Source of the DNA: Bacillus sp. MRMR6
GTDB lineage: Bacteria > Bacillota > Bacilli > Bacillales > Cytobacillaceae
Length of the DNA: 49,842 nucleotides
Assembly (NCBI RefSeq): GCF_001940785.1
Contig: NZ_MSLS01000015.1
Span: 64,557 to 114,398, forward strand
Direction of reading: 5' to 3'
The stretch's first letter is position 1, and every line of letters begins with the position of its first letter. Positions 16,359-26,183 of this stretch are shown here, piece after piece. The notes beneath the pieces are model-generated. The model did no database searches. It saw nothing but the letters and a program-made list of their open reading frames with translations, and had not been told where the DNA came from. The translations under genes were made by a program, and so were the position numbers.

Positions 16359-17546
16359 ATGGAAAAAAAAATACCTGTAACAGTGTTAAGCGGATATTTA
16401 GGTGCTGGAAAAACAACTTTATTAAATCATGTTTTGACAAATCGCGAGAATAAAAAGATTGCGGTTATTGTAAATGATATGAGTGAAGTTAATATTGACG
16501 CATCGTTGATTAAGCAAGGTGGTTTTTCGCGAACCGATGAGAAATTAGTAGAGCTTCAAAATGGATGTATATGCTGTACTTTAAGAGAGGACCTAATGTT
16601 TGAAGTCGAAAGGCTTGTTAAGGCAGGAGATATTGACTATATCTTAATCGAATCATCAGGAATATCGGAACCCATTCCTGTTGCCCAGACCTTTACATAT
16701 GTAGATGAAACCCTTGGAATCAACTTAACGGAGTATTGCAAGCTAGACACAATGGTCACAGTAGTAGATGGGAACAGATTTTGGCATGATTTTGCATCTG
16801 GAGAAAGCCTGCTCGATCGAAAGCAAGGAACAGATGAGTCTGATACTCGTGAAGTGGTCGACTTATTAATTGATCAAATTGAATTTGCAAATGTTCTTGT
16901 TTTAAACAAAACTGATTTAGTGGATATAGAAAGTCAACAGGAACTATATGCAGTTCTGCAAAAGTTGAATCCAGGTGCCAAAATCATTAAAAGTGCTTAC
17001 TCTAAAGTTGACTTAAATGAAATTCTGGATACTAATTTATTTGATTTTGAAGAGGCAAGTCAGGGTGCAGGCTGGATAAAGGAGTTATTGGAGGAGCATA
17101 CTCCAGAAACAGAAGAGTACGGAATTTCTTCATTTGTTTATCGTAGGAAGAAGCCATTTCATCCTGACAGATTCATGCAATGGTTAGAGGATTGGCCGGT
17201 AGATGTTGTTCGAGCAAAAGGCTTCTTTTGGTTGGCATCACGAAATGATATGACTGGTTTGTTATCACAAGCAGGACCCTCTATTGTGCTTCAAGGAGCA
17301 GGTGAATGGCTTGCTGCCTATCCTGAGCAGGAACAAAAGCAGATCTTAATCGAAGAACCTGAACTCCTTGAGACGTGGGACGAAGAATTTGGAGATAGGA
17401 TGACAGAGCTTGTTTTTATCGGCGTTGAAATGAATCGCGAAGAAATTGAGGCTTCACTTGACCAATGTTTATTATCAGGAGAGGAAATGACAATGGATTG
17501 GAAGGGATTTTACGATCCGCTTCCAGCATTTACTGTTTCGGAGTGA
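16359..17546 (+). CDS. zagA: CobW/COG0523 family zinc metallochaperone GTPase (ZagA/YciC type)
   Basis: A 395-residue GTPase of the COG0523 family that delivers zinc to client enzymes during zinc limitation. Walker A is GYLGAGKTT (12-20), the metal-binding CxCC motif is C70-I-C72-C73 in [11 protein letters not shown], and the guanine specificity motif is NKTD. The C-terminal CobW domain spans roughly residues 250-390. It has two Zur boxes upstream, as does B. subtilis YciC (ZagA). The ATG at 16359 has a GAGGTG ribosome binding site. It is followed after 42 bases by an alternative L33 gene. Confidence 0.93.
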   Translation: MEKKIPVTVLSGYLGAGKTTLLNHVLTNRENKKIAVIVNDMSEVNIDASLIKQGGFSRTDEKLVELQNGCICCTLREDLMFEVERLVKAGDIDYILIESSGISEPIPVAQTFTYVDETLGINLTEYCKLDTMVTVVDGNRFWHDFASGESLLDRKQGTDESDTREVVDLLIDQIEFANVLVLNKTDLVDIESQQELYAVLQKLNPGAKIIKSAYSKVDLNEILDTNLFDFEEASQGAGWIKELLEEHTPETEEYGISSFVYRRKKPFHPDRFMQWLEDWPVDVVRAKGFFWLASRNDMTGLLSQAGPSIVLQGAGEWLAAYPEQEQKQILIEEPELLETWDEEFGDRMTELVFIGVEMNREEIEASLDQCLLSGEEMTMDWKGFYDPLPAFTVSE

Positions 17547-17588
17547 GATTTTTTATAAATATAGTTTATTAAAACTAGGAGGAATAAA

Positions 17589-17738
17589 ATGAGAGTAAAT
17601 ATCACATTAGCATGTACGGAAACAGGAGATCGAAATTATATTACCACAAAAAATAAGCGAAACAATCCAGATCGTATTGAGTTAATGAAATACTCGCCAC
17701 GTTTAAAAAAGCGTACCTTGCACCGAGAAACAAAGTAA
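17589..17738 (+). CDS. rpmG: Zinc-independent (C-minus) ribosomal protein L33
   Basis: A 49-residue bL33 paralogue. Canonical zinc-binding L33 has two CxxC motifs, ACTxCGDRNY and KYCPxC. Here the first is [10 protein letters not shown] and the second KYSPRLKK, so only one of four ligands (Cys9) remains and zinc cannot be held. It is preceded by an AGGAGG site and sits in the Zur-controlled operon with zagA. By analogy with the known swap of L31 and L33 paralogues in Bacillus, it replaces the zinc-containing L33 in starved ribosomes and spares zinc. Confidence 0.93.
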   Translation: MRVNITLACTETGDRNYITTKNKRNNPDRIELMKYSPRLKKRTLHRETK

Positions 17739-17781
17739 GTAACTAGGGAAAGTCTGGTATTAATTCTATAGCAGCGGAGCT

Positions 17782-17844
17782 ATGGCTTATAATACAAAAA
17801 TTGGCGGCTACAAGCTCGGAGCAAGCGGTGTATGGATCAAATAG
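17782..17844 (+). CDS. Possible 20-residue peptide in the zagA-rpmG transcript
   Basis: An ATG at 17782 opens MAYNTKIGGYKLGASGVWIK, stop TAG. It lies between rpmG and the operon terminator, so it would be in the zinc-starvation transcript. The putative ribosome binding site GGAG is only 2-3 bases before the ATG, which is poor. I recognise no family. It may be chance. Confidence 0.3.
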   Translation: MAYNTKIGGYKLGASGVWIK

Positions 17845-17856
17845 CGCGGTATCGGC

Positions 17857-17886
17857 AGGACTCTCTTTTTGGGAGTCTTGTTTTTA
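17857..17886 (+). terminator. Terminator of the zagA-rpmG operon
   Basis: AGGACTCTC (17857-17865) pairs with GGGAGTCTT (17871-17879), two G-T wobbles, loop TTTTT, followed by GTTTTT. Confidence 0.9.
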
Positions 17887-17912
17887 TCGATATCTTTTTG
17901 TTGCAATTTCTT

Positions 17913-17935
17913 GAATATATTTCTAGAATATATTC
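17913..17935. promoter_or_regulatory. Palindrome upstream of csbA
   Basis: GAATATATT (17913-17921) and AATATATTC (17927-17935) are perfect 9-bp arms around TCTAG. The site lies 26 bases before csbA and has the form of a repressor operator. It does not match LexA, Zur or CtsR consensus sequences. Confidence 0.4.
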
Positions 17936-17960
17936 AGAAACGAATGAATGAGGTGGACCC

Positions 17961-18194
17961 ATGCCGATTGAATATGTATCTGCGCTAATTTTGCCAGGCT
18001 TACTCGTTTTGCTCTTTACACGGGTCACTTATAATCGATACATCGGACTTGCGTTAACCGTCGGGTTAATTGCAGCTTCAGTTTATAAAGGCTATACAGA
18101 TACATATACCCTGATTGTGATGGATGCCTTTTCGCTCACGGCTGGATTCTGGTTAGCGTTAAAACTGAAGCAAAGAGCAGTGAAGAATAGTTAA
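17961..18194 (+). CDS. csbA: CsbA, small membrane protein of the general stress response
   Basis: A 77-residue protein with about three hydrophobic helices and a basic C-terminus (LKLKQRAVKNS). Length, composition and position immediately upstream of uvrB match B. subtilis CsbA, a sigma-B-controlled protein of unknown role. The ATG has a GAGGTGG site. I do not see a convincing sigma-B promoter in front of it; a 9-bp-arm palindrome lies there instead. A strong terminator separates it from uvrB. Confidence 0.85.
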   Translation: MPIEYVSALILPGLLVLLFTRVTYNRYIGLALTVGLIAASVYKGYTDTYTLIVMDAFSLTAGFWLALKLKQRAVKNS

Positions 18195-18210
18195 AATCCA
18201 CACATCTAGT

Positions 18211-18240
18211 AAGCCTGCCTAAATTTGCGCAGGCTTTTTT
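18211..18240 (+). terminator. Terminator after csbA
   Basis: AAGCCTGC (18211-18218) and GCAGGCTT (18229-18236) are perfect arms, followed by T residues. Confidence 0.9.
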
Positions 18241-18270
18241 GTATAAAATGATGAAAGGTTATACAAAAAA

Positions 18271-18284
18271 CGAATATCCGTTCG
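18271..18284. promoter_or_regulatory. LexA (SOS) box of uvrBA
   Basis: CGAATATCCGTTCG differs at one position from the Gram-positive SOS box CGAACnnnnGTTCG. It lies upstream of a candidate -10 TAGAAT (18317-18322) for uvrBA, an established SOS operon in Bacillus. Confidence 0.85.
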
Positions 18285-18421
18285 CATATTACTGGTTAGT
18301 TTTTGGTAATTTGTGATAGAATGTTAATATGAAAATTTGGAGGCATATTTCACGCCCTTTCATCCGACTAAACAATAGATGAGAAATGCCAGACCGATAT
18401 TCTTTCCAGGGAGGGTCATGT

Positions 18422-20401
18422 GTGAAGGACCAATTTGAATTAGTTTCAAAATATACGCCTCAGGGCGACCAGCCATCCGCCATCCGCCAGCTGGTTGAAG
18501 GCATAAATAATAATAAGCGTTATCAGACGCTATTAGGTGCAACCGGAACAGGTAAAACATTTACCGTGTCTAATGTGATTAAAGAGGTAAATAAACCAAC
18601 ATTAGTTATTGCGCACAATAAAACACTAGCTGGCCAACTCTACAGTGAGTTCAAGGATTTTTTCCCGGACAACGCAGTAGAGTATTTTGTCAGCTACTAC
18701 GACTATTATCAGCCTGAAGCATATGTACCTCAAACAGATACCTTCATTGAAAAAGATGCCAGCATCAACGATGAAATCGATAAGCTGCGCCACTCGGCCA
18801 CATCTTCGCTTTTTGAACGAAAAGATGTGATTATCATTGCCAGTGTATCCTGCATTTACGGCCTCGGTTCTCCGGAAGAATATCGAGAAATGGTCTTATC
18901 ATTAAGAACAGGAATGGAAATTGAACGAAATCAATTACTGCACCGTCTAGTTGATATTCAATATGAACGAAATGATATTGACTTTAAGCGTGGAACTTTC
19001 CGTGTTCGCGGTGATGTGGTAGAGATTTTTCCTGTATCGCGTGACGAGCACTGTTTACGGGTTGAGTTTTTCGGTGATGAAATTGATCGGATTCGAGAAG
19101 TCGATGCTCTTACTGGTGAAATCATTGGCGAGCGGGAGCATGTCGCCATTTTCCCAGCTTCCCACTTCGTAACAAGAGAGGAAAAGCTGCGCATTGCGAT
19201 TGAGAATATTGAAAAAGAATTAGAAGAACGACTTGAAGAACTGCGCTCCGAAGATAAATTACTTGAAGCCCAGCGAATTGAGCAGCGGACACGCTATGAT
19301 CTTGAAATGATGAGAGAGATGGGCTTCTGCTCAGGTATCGAAAATTATTCTCGTCATCTTACGCTAAGACCAGCAGGCTCAACACCCTATACCCTGATAG
19401 ATTATTTTCCAGAGGATTTTCTATTAGTCGTTGACGAATCGCATGTGACCTTACCGCAAATTCGCGGGATGTTCAACGGAGATAAAGCACGGAAACAAGT
19501 GCTAGTAGACCATGGTTTCCGTCTCCCATCAGCACTAGACAATAGACCGCTCACTTTTGATGAGTTTGAAAAGCATGTACACAACGCAATTTTTGTATCG
19601 GCTACGCCGGGACCGTACGAGTTGGAGCATACTCCTGAAATGATTGAACAAATTATTCGTCCTACCGGCTTATTGGATCCAACGATTGAGGTCCGACCAA
19701 TTGAAGGTCAAATAGATGATTTAATTGGTGAAATTCAGGAAAGAGTGAAGATGAATGAACGGGTGCTCATAACAACATTGACGAAGAAGATGTCAGAGGA
19801 CTTAACCGACTATTTGAAGGAAATCGGAATCAAGGTTCAATATTTGCATTCTGAAGTGAAAACGCTGGACCGGATTGAAATTATTCGTGAGTTGAGGCTT
19901 GGAAAGTATGATGTCCTAATCGGGATTAACCTCTTGAGAGAAGGACTTGATATCCCTGAAGTCTCACTGATTACGATTCTAGATGCCGATAAAGAAGGCT
20001 TCCTTCGTTCAGAACGTTCACTCATTCAAACCATTGGGCGTGCTGCTCGTAATGCGAACGGACATGTTATTATGTATGCCGATCGGATCACGAACTCAAT
20101 GGAATTAGCGATTAGTGAAACGAAGCGCCGCCGCGCTATACAAGAAGAATATAATCAAAAGCATGGAATTACACCAACCACAATACAGAAGGCGATCCGT
20201 GACGTGATTCGTGCTACGCATGCGGCCGAGGAACAGGAAGATTACAAGCCATCAGCATCATTCGGCAAGATGTCAAAAAAGGAAAAAGAGAAACTGCTTG
20301 CCACTATGGAGAACGAAATGAAGGCCGAGGCAAAAGCGCTTAATTTTGAACGTGCTGCCGAGCTTCGTGATTTAATTTTGGAATTGAAAGCGGAAGGATA
20401 A
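18422..20401 (+). CDS. uvrB: Excinuclease ABC subunit B
   Basis: A 659-residue nucleotide excision repair protein: a helicase-like damage verifier loaded by UvrA, which then recruits UvrC. The GTG start at 18422 gives [11 protein letters not shown] as in B. subtilis UvrB and has an AGGGAGGG site; an upstream ATG at 18386 has none. Walker A is GATGTGKT (39-46), the beta-hairpin region contains [12 protein letters not shown], and the C-terminal UVR motif is at the end ([18 protein letters not shown]). It is followed 6 bases later by uvrA and is under the LexA box at 18271. Confidence 0.98.
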   Translation: MKDQFELVSKYTPQGDQPSAIRQLVEGINNNKRYQTLLGATGTGKTFTVSNVIKEVNKPTLVIAHNKTLAGQLYSEFKDFFPDNAVEYFVSYYDYYQPEAYVPQTDTFIEKDASINDEIDKLRHSATSSLFERKDVIIIASVSCIYGLGSPEEYREMVLSLRTGMEIERNQLLHRLVDIQYERNDIDFKRGTFRVRGDVVEIFPVSRDEHCLRVEFFGDEIDRIREVDALTGEIIGEREHVAIFPASHFVTREEKLRIAIENIEKELEERLEELRSEDKLLEAQRIEQRTRYDLEMMREMGFCSGIENYSRHLTLRPAGSTPYTLIDYFPEDFLLVVDESHVTLPQIRGMFNGDKARKQVLVDHGFRLPSALDNRPLTFDEFEKHVHNAIFVSATPGPYELEHTPEMIEQIIRPTGLLDPTIEVRPIEGQIDDLIGEIQERVKMNERVLITTLTKKMSEDLTDYLKEIGIKVQYLHSEVKTLDRIEIIRELRLGKYDVLIGINLLREGLDIPEVSLITILDADKEGFLRSERSLIQTIGRAARNANGHVIMYADRITNSMELAISETKRRRAIQEEYNQKHGITPTTIQKAIRDVIRATHAAEEQEDYKPSASFGKMSKKEKEKLLATMENEMKAEAKALNFERAAELRDLILELKAEG

Positions 20402-20407
20402 CAAAAC

Positions 20408-23284
20408 ATGGCAATGGATAAATTGATTGTAAAAGGTGCTAGAGCACATAATTTAAAAAATATAGATGTCACGATTCCTAGAGATAAGCTTGTGGTGATA
20501 ACCGGCCTTTCAGGTTCTGGAAAGAGTTCACTTGCTTTCGATACGATTTATGCTGAAGGTCAGCGCCGCTATGTTGAATCGCTTTCGGCCTATGCCAGAC
20601 AATTTTTAGGGCAAATGGATAAGCCAGACGTTGATATGATTGAAGGGTTATCACCTGCCATTAGTATTGATCAAAAAACAACCAGCCGAAATCCGCGGTC
20701 AACTGTGGGAACGGTCACCGAAATATATGATTATTTGCGCTTGCTTTTTGCGCGTGTTGGCCGGCCGACTTGTCCCATTCATAATATTGAAATCTCCTCG
20801 CAGACTATTGAGCAGATGGTCGACCGGGTATTAGAGTTTCCAGAGCGAACGAAAATGCAAATCCTTGCTCCTGTTGTATCAGGGCGAAAAGGAACACACG
20901 TTAAGGTCCTTGAAGATATTAAAAAGAAGGGTTTTGTCAGGGTCCGGGTAGATGGAGAAATCCTTGATTTAAGTGATGAAATAGAACTTGAGAAAAATAA
21001 AAAGCACTCGATTGAAGTGGTCATAGATCGGATTGTCGTGAAGGAAGGGATTTCTGCAAGGCTTGCTGATTCCATTGAATCTGCATTAGGTCTTGGCGAG
21101 GGCAAGGTGATTGTTGATGTAATAGGCCAGGAGGAACTCCTATTCAGCGAAAATCATGCCTGCCCGCACTGCGGCTTCTCAATTGGTGAATTAGAGCCAA
21201 GGATGTTTTCCTTTAACAGTCCGTTCGGTGCCTGCCCGGAATGTGATGGACTAGGTTCAAAACAAGAGGTCGATATCGATCTTGTCATCCCGAACAAAGA
21301 ATTATCGTTAAAACAACATGCCATTGCACCATGGGAACCGACAAGCTCCCAATATTATCCCCAACTTCTGGAGGCGGTCTGCAATCACTATGGCATTGAT
21401 ATGGATATACCATTTCAAGATATCCCAAACCATCTTCTAGAGAAAATTTTATATGGATCGGAAGGTGACAAAATCTATTTTCGTTATGAAAATGATTTTG
21501 GTCAAATCCGCGATGGCTATATTGAATTTGAGGGTGTCATTCGCAATGTGGAACGCCGTTTTAAGGAAACGAGCTCTGATTATATTCGTGAGCAAATGGA
21601 AAAATATATGGCCGAGCAGCCCTGTCCTGCTTGTAAAGGGTACCGTTTGAAAAAAGAAACATTAGCGGTTCTTATTTCCGGTCAACATATATCTCAAGTC
21701 ACAAATCTTTCAATTGCAGAGGCTCAAGCATTTTTTGATGGCTTAAGATTGACTGATAAAGAAATGCAAATTGCAAAATTGATTTTCCAAGAAATTAGGG
21801 AGCGACTTGGTTTTCTGATTAATGTTGGTCTTGACTATCTCAGTATGAGCCGTGCTGCAGGAACACTATCGGGCGGTGAGGCACAAAGGATTCGTTTGGC
21901 GACACAAATTGGCTCTAGGCTGACTGGCGTTCTTTATATTCTAGATGAGCCATCCATCGGTCTCCATCAACGAGATAATGACCGGCTTATTGGAACATTG
22001 AGAAACATGCGTGATATCGGCAATACGCTAATTGTCGTCGAACATGATGAGGACACGATGTTGGCTGCTGACTATTTAATTGATATTGGTCCTGGAGCAG
22101 GTGTGCACGGCGGAGAGATCATCTCTTCTGGAACACCAGCAGAAGTTATGGCCGATAGCAATTCGTTAACAGGGCAGTATTTAGCGGGTAAAAAGTTTAT
22201 CCCTCTGCCAATTGAACGACGGAAGCCAGATGGCCGCTTTATCGAAATAAAAGGTGCAACAGAAAACAACCTGCAGAATGTAAATGTAAAGCTTCCCCTT
22301 GGTGTATTTTTAGCTGTTACAGGAGTATCCGGTTCAGGTAAAAGTACACTCATTAATGAGATTCTTCATAAATCTTTAGCTCAAAAGCTCAATCGTGCAA
22401 AAGCGAAGCCTGGAGAGCATAAGACGATTAAGGGGATTGACTACTTAGAAAAGGTCATCGATATTGACCAATCTCCAATTGGAAGAACACCGCGTTCTAA
22501 TCCGGCAACCTATACTGGTGTATTTGATGATATTCGCGATTTATTTGCGTCAACGAACGAAGCAAAAGTTAGAGGTTATAAAAAGGGGCGCTTTAGCTTC
22601 AATGTAAAGGGCGGACGCTGTGAGGCCTGCCGTGGTGATGGAATTATCAAAATCGAAATGCATTTCCTTCCGGATGTGTACGTCCCATGTGAGGTTTGCC
22701 ATGGCAAGCGCTACAATCGTGAGACGTTGGAAGTGAAGTATAAGGGGAAAAGTATTTCAGACATTTTAGATATGACAGTAGAGGCAGCGGTAGAATTTTT
22801 CGAAAACATTCCAAAAATTACCCGAAAGGTGCAGACCATCTATGATGTGGGTCTTGGCTATATGACATTAGGTCAACCGGCAACAACGCTGTCTGGAGGA
22901 GAAGCACAGCGTATAAAACTAGCATCTGAACTGCACCGTCGTTCCAATGGAAAAACCTTCTACATTTTGGATGAGCCGACTACTGGTCTTCATGTTGATG
23001 ATATTTCTCGATTACTGGTGGTATTACAGCGTTTAGTAGAAAACGGAGACACCGTCCTAGTCATTGAACATAATCTTGATGTTATAAAAGCCGTCGACTA
23101 TATTGTTGATCTCGGACCTGAAGGTGGCGACAAAGGCGGTACGATCATTGCATCAGGGACACCTGAAAAGGTAGCAGAAGTACCAGAATCGTATACAGGA
23201 AAATACCTAAAACCAATCCTCGAACGCGATCGGATAAGAATGAAACAACAAATAGAAGAAAAAGAAATGATCACAAAAAGCTAA
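20408..23284 (+). CDS. uvrA: Excinuclease ABC subunit A
   Basis: A 958-residue DNA damage sensor with two ABC ATPase modules. Walker A motifs are GLSGSGKSS (N-terminal) and GVSGSGKST (middle). Signature motifs LSGGEAQR occur twice. Zinc fingers are visible as CPHC...CPEC and CEAC...CEVC. The length is standard for the family. The start ATG at 20408 gives [19 protein letters not shown]. It is co-transcribed with uvrB, and a strong terminator follows. Confidence 0.98.
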   Translation: MAMDKLIVKGARAHNLKNIDVTIPRDKLVVITGLSGSGKSSLAFDTIYAEGQRRYVESLSAYARQFLGQMDKPDVDMIEGLSPAISIDQKTTSRNPRSTVGTVTEIYDYLRLLFARVGRPTCPIHNIEISSQTIEQMVDRVLEFPERTKMQILAPVVSGRKGTHVKVLEDIKKKGFVRVRVDGEILDLSDEIELEKNKKHSIEVVIDRIVVKEGISARLADSIESALGLGEGKVIVDVIGQEELLFSENHACPHCGFSIGELEPRMFSFNSPFGACPECDGLGSKQEVDIDLVIPNKELSLKQHAIAPWEPTSSQYYPQLLEAVCNHYGIDMDIPFQDIPNHLLEKILYGSEGDKIYFRYENDFGQIRDGYIEFEGVIRNVERRFKETSSDYIREQMEKYMAEQPCPACKGYRLKKETLAVLISGQHISQVTNLSIAEAQAFFDGLRLTDKEMQIAKLIFQEIRERLGFLINVGLDYLSMSRAAGTLSGGEAQRIRLATQIGSRLTGVLYILDEPSIGLHQRDNDRLIGTLRNMRDIGNTLIVVEHDEDTMLAADYLIDIGPGAGVHGGEIISSGTPAEVMADSNSLTGQYLAGKKFIPLPIERRKPDGRFIEIKGATENNLQNVNVKLPLGVFLAVTGVSGSGKSTLINEILHKSLAQKLNRAKAKPGEHKTIKGIDYLEKVIDIDQSPIGRTPRSNPATYTGVFDDIRDLFASTNEAKVRGYKKGRFSFNVKGGRCEACRGDGIIKIEMHFLPDVYVPCEVCHGKRYNRETLEVKYKGKSISDILDMTVEAAVEFFENIPKITRKVQTIYDVGLGYMTLGQPATTLSGGEAQRIKLASELHRRSNGKTFYILDEPTTGLHVDDISRLLVVLQRLVENGDTVLVIEHNLDVIKAVDYIVDLGPEGGDKGGTIIASGTPEKVAEVPESYTGKYLKPILERDRIRMKQQIEEKEMITKS

Positions 23285-23306
23285 AACCTCGTGTTTTAGC
23301 TTTTTT
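23275..23306 (+). terminator. Terminator of uvrBA
   Basis: AAAAAGCTAAAAC and GTTTTAGCTTTTTT are 13-bp arms around CTCGT. Confidence 0.92.
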
Positions 23307-23502
23307 ATTGTATTGTGTAACATTATTTTGATTTGTCCGAAAGAAGAGGTTCCTAATGGTGTTTTTGACTACCGGATGAGAAACGAAAAGGAAAGCTGCT
23401 AGAGTTACGACAACACGATTTTTTTCTATCAGTACCTGACTTATTTCACCTTTGACACGCGATACTGTCCCTAAAAAAATACAATCGTTATAGGTGGAAA
23501 TT

Positions 23503-23528
23503 TGAAACTTTCATTTTCCCATTTCGTA
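23503..23528 (+). promoter_or_regulatory. Sigma-W promoter of the yvlA operon
   Basis: TGAAAC (23503-23508), a 16-base spacer and CGTA (23525-23528) match the ECF sigma-W consensus exactly. The B. subtilis yvlABCD operon is known to be sigma-W-controlled. The 200 bases before it hold nothing I can recognise. Confidence 0.9.
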
Positions 23529-23554
23529 TTAAGGTAGAAGGAGTTGAAACGAAT

Positions 23555-23869
23555 ATGGAAACTCGAAAGGTTCTGTCAGGCTTATGTTACTTTAGTATCT
23601 TTTTTGCAGGGTTTATTTTTCCATTGGTTGTGTATTTTGCTTCTGGTGATGGTATCACGAAGATGCATGCGAAAAAGGCATTTCTCTCCCACTTAATCCC
23701 GCTAATCCTCATTCCGTTCATATTTTTGGCTTTATTTTATGATGTATCAACCATTCAAGGCGAAATACCGGTATTTACGATCATCTCAGCTGCAACAATT
23801 GTCTTGGTTAGTTTAGGGGTTACCATCTGGAATGTGATAAAAGGCGTAAAGGTATTAGTGGCAGAGTAA
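23555..23869 (+). CDS. yvlA: YvlA-like DUF4870 membrane protein
   Basis: A 104-residue protein with about three membrane helices. The sequence KVLSGLCYFSIFFAGFIFPLVVY at the start and KMHAKKAFLSH in the middle are typical of the DUF4870 family. It is the first gene of the sigma-W operon yvlA-yvlB-yvlD. The family has no known biochemical activity; sigma-W control suggests a role in envelope stress. Confidence 0.8.
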   Translation: METRKVLSGLCYFSIFFAGFIFPLVVYFASGDGITKMHAKKAFLSHLIPLILIPFIFLALFYDVSTIQGEIPVFTIISAATIVLVSLGVTIWNVIKGVKVLVAE

Positions 23870-23903
23870 AATATTAAAGAATAAACTTATGAGGTGGAAA
23901 AAG

Positions 23904-25025
23904 ATGAAAGAAGAGCGTAAACGTATTTTGAAGATGGTGGAAGAAGGAAAGTTAACGGTAGATGAGGCCTTAACCTTACTAGAAGAGCTTGAAAAAGCAG
24001 AGCAAACCATGGATCAAAAACAGGAAAAGATTGCTCAGGAATTGTCGACAGCTTTTAAGTTCGAAGAAGCAAAAAAAGAAGACAGCATGAATAGCAAGGT
24101 TCAATCGACAAAGGATAAGATTTTCGAATTTGTCGATACCGCTTTGAAGAAAGTCAAAGATCTTGACCTTGATTTGAACTTTGGAAAGTCCGTGGAAATA
24201 TCACATATCTTCCAACATGGTGATGTGTATCTGAAGGATATGGATATTGATTTAGCCAACGGCTCGTTGAAATTAATCCCATGGGACCAAAATGATGTGC
24301 GGATTGAATGTCTGGCGAAAGTATACCGAGTGGAAAACAATGAACAGGCAAGACAAAACTTCTTGAAGGATGTTTTGTTTGCGATTGAGGGGCAGAAGCT
24401 AAGGTTTATGACGCAGCAAAAGTGGATGAAAGTGGATGCTCTTGTTTATATTCCACAGGCAGAGTATGAACGAGTTCGCGTCAGAATGTTTAACGGCCCT
24501 ATTTCAGGTGAAGAATTAACAATAAGGGATTTACGTGTTAAAACAGCTAATGGGAAAATCGAATTTACCCGTTTAAACGGGAAAAAGGCTGAAATAGAAG
24601 CTGCCAATGGTCATATTACGATTAAGACTAGTGAAATTGATGATATTGAAGCAGAAACAATAAACGGTGCAATCAAGCTTGATGGCGATTTTAGAAAGGT
24701 TGAAACTCAGACACTTAATGGGAACACTACCTGTAACCTGACGGGAAATCGGTGTGAAATGATTGCTGCAAAGGCGACAACAGGAGGAATCGACTTATTT
24801 ATCTCAGATGATATTGCTGCCAGCGGTGAATTAAAGACGAACCTTGGTGGGTTCAATATTAAGCTGGATGGTATCCAAATCCTCGAGGAAAAGAGTGAGA
24901 TGATTCAAAAGATGCTTCGGTTCCAATCTGTCAAACATCCTGAGCGGATGTTAAAGGTTTTTGCAGATACGAAGACTGGCTCGATCACCCTCCATAAACT
25001 TGATCAAGAGAGCACTACAAAATAG
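23904..25025 (+). CDS. yvlB: YvlB-like DUF4097 envelope-stress protein
   Basis: A 373-residue protein. Residues 1-40 form a short helical domain (ILKMVEEGKLTVDEALTLLEEL), seen also at the start of other bacterial stress proteins. The C-terminal two thirds are a DUF4097 beta-strand repeat region with recurring NGxI/T turns (LNGKKAEIEAANGHITIKT, TINGAIKLDG, TLNGNTTCN), probably a beta-helix. The ATG at 23904 has GAGGTGG before it and is preferred to an upstream ATG at 23889 that precedes the ribosome binding site. Function unknown. Confidence 0.88.
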   Translation: MKEERKRILKMVEEGKLTVDEALTLLEELEKAEQTMDQKQEKIAQELSTAFKFEEAKKEDSMNSKVQSTKDKIFEFVDTALKKVKDLDLDLNFGKSVEISHIFQHGDVYLKDMDIDLANGSLKLIPWDQNDVRIECLAKVYRVENNEQARQNFLKDVLFAIEGQKLRFMTQQKWMKVDALVYIPQAEYERVRVRMFNGPISGEELTIRDLRVKTANGKIEFTRLNGKKAEIEAANGHITIKTSEIDDIEAETINGAIKLDGDFRKVETQTLNGNTTCNLTGNRCEMIAAKATTGGIDLFISDDIAASGELKTNLGGFNIKLDGIQILEEKSEMIQKMLRFQSVKHPERMLKVFADTKTGSITLHKLDQESTTK

Positions 25026-25039
25026 GAGATTAAAATAAA

Positions 25040-25405
25040 ATGAGATGGCTAGTAGGTATTTTGATTAATGCAGTTTTATTCATGGCGATAGCTGGATATT
25101 TCTCGGAAAGCTTTCATTTGACAGGATTTGGTGCAGCACTGGGTGCGAGTTTCTTACTGTCTATCTTAAATGTTTTGGTGCGCCCCATCCTTATCCTGTT
25201 TACGCTGCCGGCAACGATCTTTACACTTGGATTGTTTCTATTTGTGATCAACGCTATCACTCTTGAGCTGACAGATTATTTAATGGGCAGCTCTTTTGAA
25301 ATTTCCAGCTTTGGAATGGCGTTATTTGTAGCGGTACTTATGGCGTTTATAAACTTGATTATTCAAAAAACCATTCTTGAGCCATCAAAGAAAAAAACAG
25401 GTTAA
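25040..25405 (+). CDS. yvlD: YvlD-like phage holin family (DUF360) membrane protein
   Basis: A 121-residue protein with four predicted membrane helices, of the COG1950 / phage holin family 4 type; LLSILNVLVRPILILFTLPATIFTLG is the family core. In B. subtilis it is the last gene of yvlABCD. The PspC-like yvlC that should precede it is absent; only 14 bases separate it from yvlB. Sigma-W control makes membrane stress protection likely. Confidence 0.88.
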   Translation: MRWLVGILINAVLFMAIAGYFSESFHLTGFGAALGASFLLSILNVLVRPILILFTLPATIFTLGLFLFVINAITLELTDYLMGSSFEISSFGMALFVAVLMAFINLIIQKTILEPSKKKTG

Positions 25406-25408
25406 ATC

Positions 25409-25438
25409 AAAAGCAACTGGATCTTTCCAGTTGCTTTT
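25409..25438. terminator. Bidirectional terminator between yvlD and nagR
   Basis: Perfect 12-bp arms AAAAGCAACTGG (25409-25420) and CCAGTTGCTTTT (25427-25438) with T-runs on both strands. Confidence 0.92.
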
Positions 25439-26160
25439 TACCTTTTCATGGTGTGTGTAAAGCGGTAACGGTCTGCCCGGAAGGTTGATTTTACGAGTTC
25501 AAAAGGAGTTCCATCCTGTAAATAGGATACCCGGTTGATTAATAGAATTGGGTCACCCTCCTCAATGGCAAGCGGGAGTGATTCTCTGCTGGTTGCAATC
25601 GAGGCTTCAATTTCTTGTGTTGCTTCACTAATGGAAAGGGAGAGGTTATCTTCAATGTATTGGTAAAGTGATTGATTGCTATTTTCCTCTGAGAGTCCAG
25701 GTACGAGAACAACTGGAATATAAGCTGTCTCAAGGGCCATCGGTTCGCCATTTGCTAAACGAATTCGCTTGATTTTATAAATATTATCATCTACACCAAT
25801 GTTTAATTCATGGGCAGTTTTATGATCTGCTTGAATGACCTCAAAGGAGAGTAGTTTGCTGCTTGGTTTCAATCCTCTTGCTAGCATATCTTCGGTAAAG
25901 CTGGTCATTCCTTGGAGTTCCTGTTCCACCTTTTTCTTATTGACAAATGTCCCCCGGCCTTTTTGACGTACTAAATAGCCTTCCATTACCAGATTATTGA
26001 TTGCTTGTCGAACCGTCATTCGACTGATTTGATACCTTTCTGCGATTTCTCGCTCGGAAGGAATGCTGTCATCTTCTTTGAATACTCCCGTTTCTATTTG
26101 TTGTTTTAGATATTCCTCAAGCTGATAGTAGATGGGAACAGGTGAATGTTTATTAATCAT
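25438..26160 (-). CDS. nagR: GntR/HutC-family repressor of N-acetylglucosamine genes
   Basis: A 240-residue transcription factor. The N-terminal winged helix (residues 1-75) has SEREIAERYQISRMTVRQAINNL, and the C-terminal UTRA effector domain spans about 95-235. It corresponds to B. subtilis NagR (YvoA), which senses glucosamine-6-phosphate or N-acetylglucosamine-6-phosphate. It is the third gene of nagA-nagB-nagR on the minus strand and presumably binds the site at 28152-28168. Confidence 0.93.
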   Translation of the reverse strand: MINKHSPVPIYYQLEEYLKQQIETGVFKEDDSIPSEREIAERYQISRMTVRQAINNLVMEGYLVRQKGRGTFVNKKKVEQELQGMTSFTEDMLARGLKPSSKLLSFEVIQADHKTAHELNIGVDDNIYKIKRIRLANGEPMALETAYIPVVLVPGLSEENSNQSLYQYIEDNLSLSISEATQEIEASIATSRESLPLAIEEGDPILLINRVSYLQDGTPFELVKSTFRADRYRFTHTMKR

Positions 26161-26183
26161 CTTCCGCTCTCCTTACGAAAACT

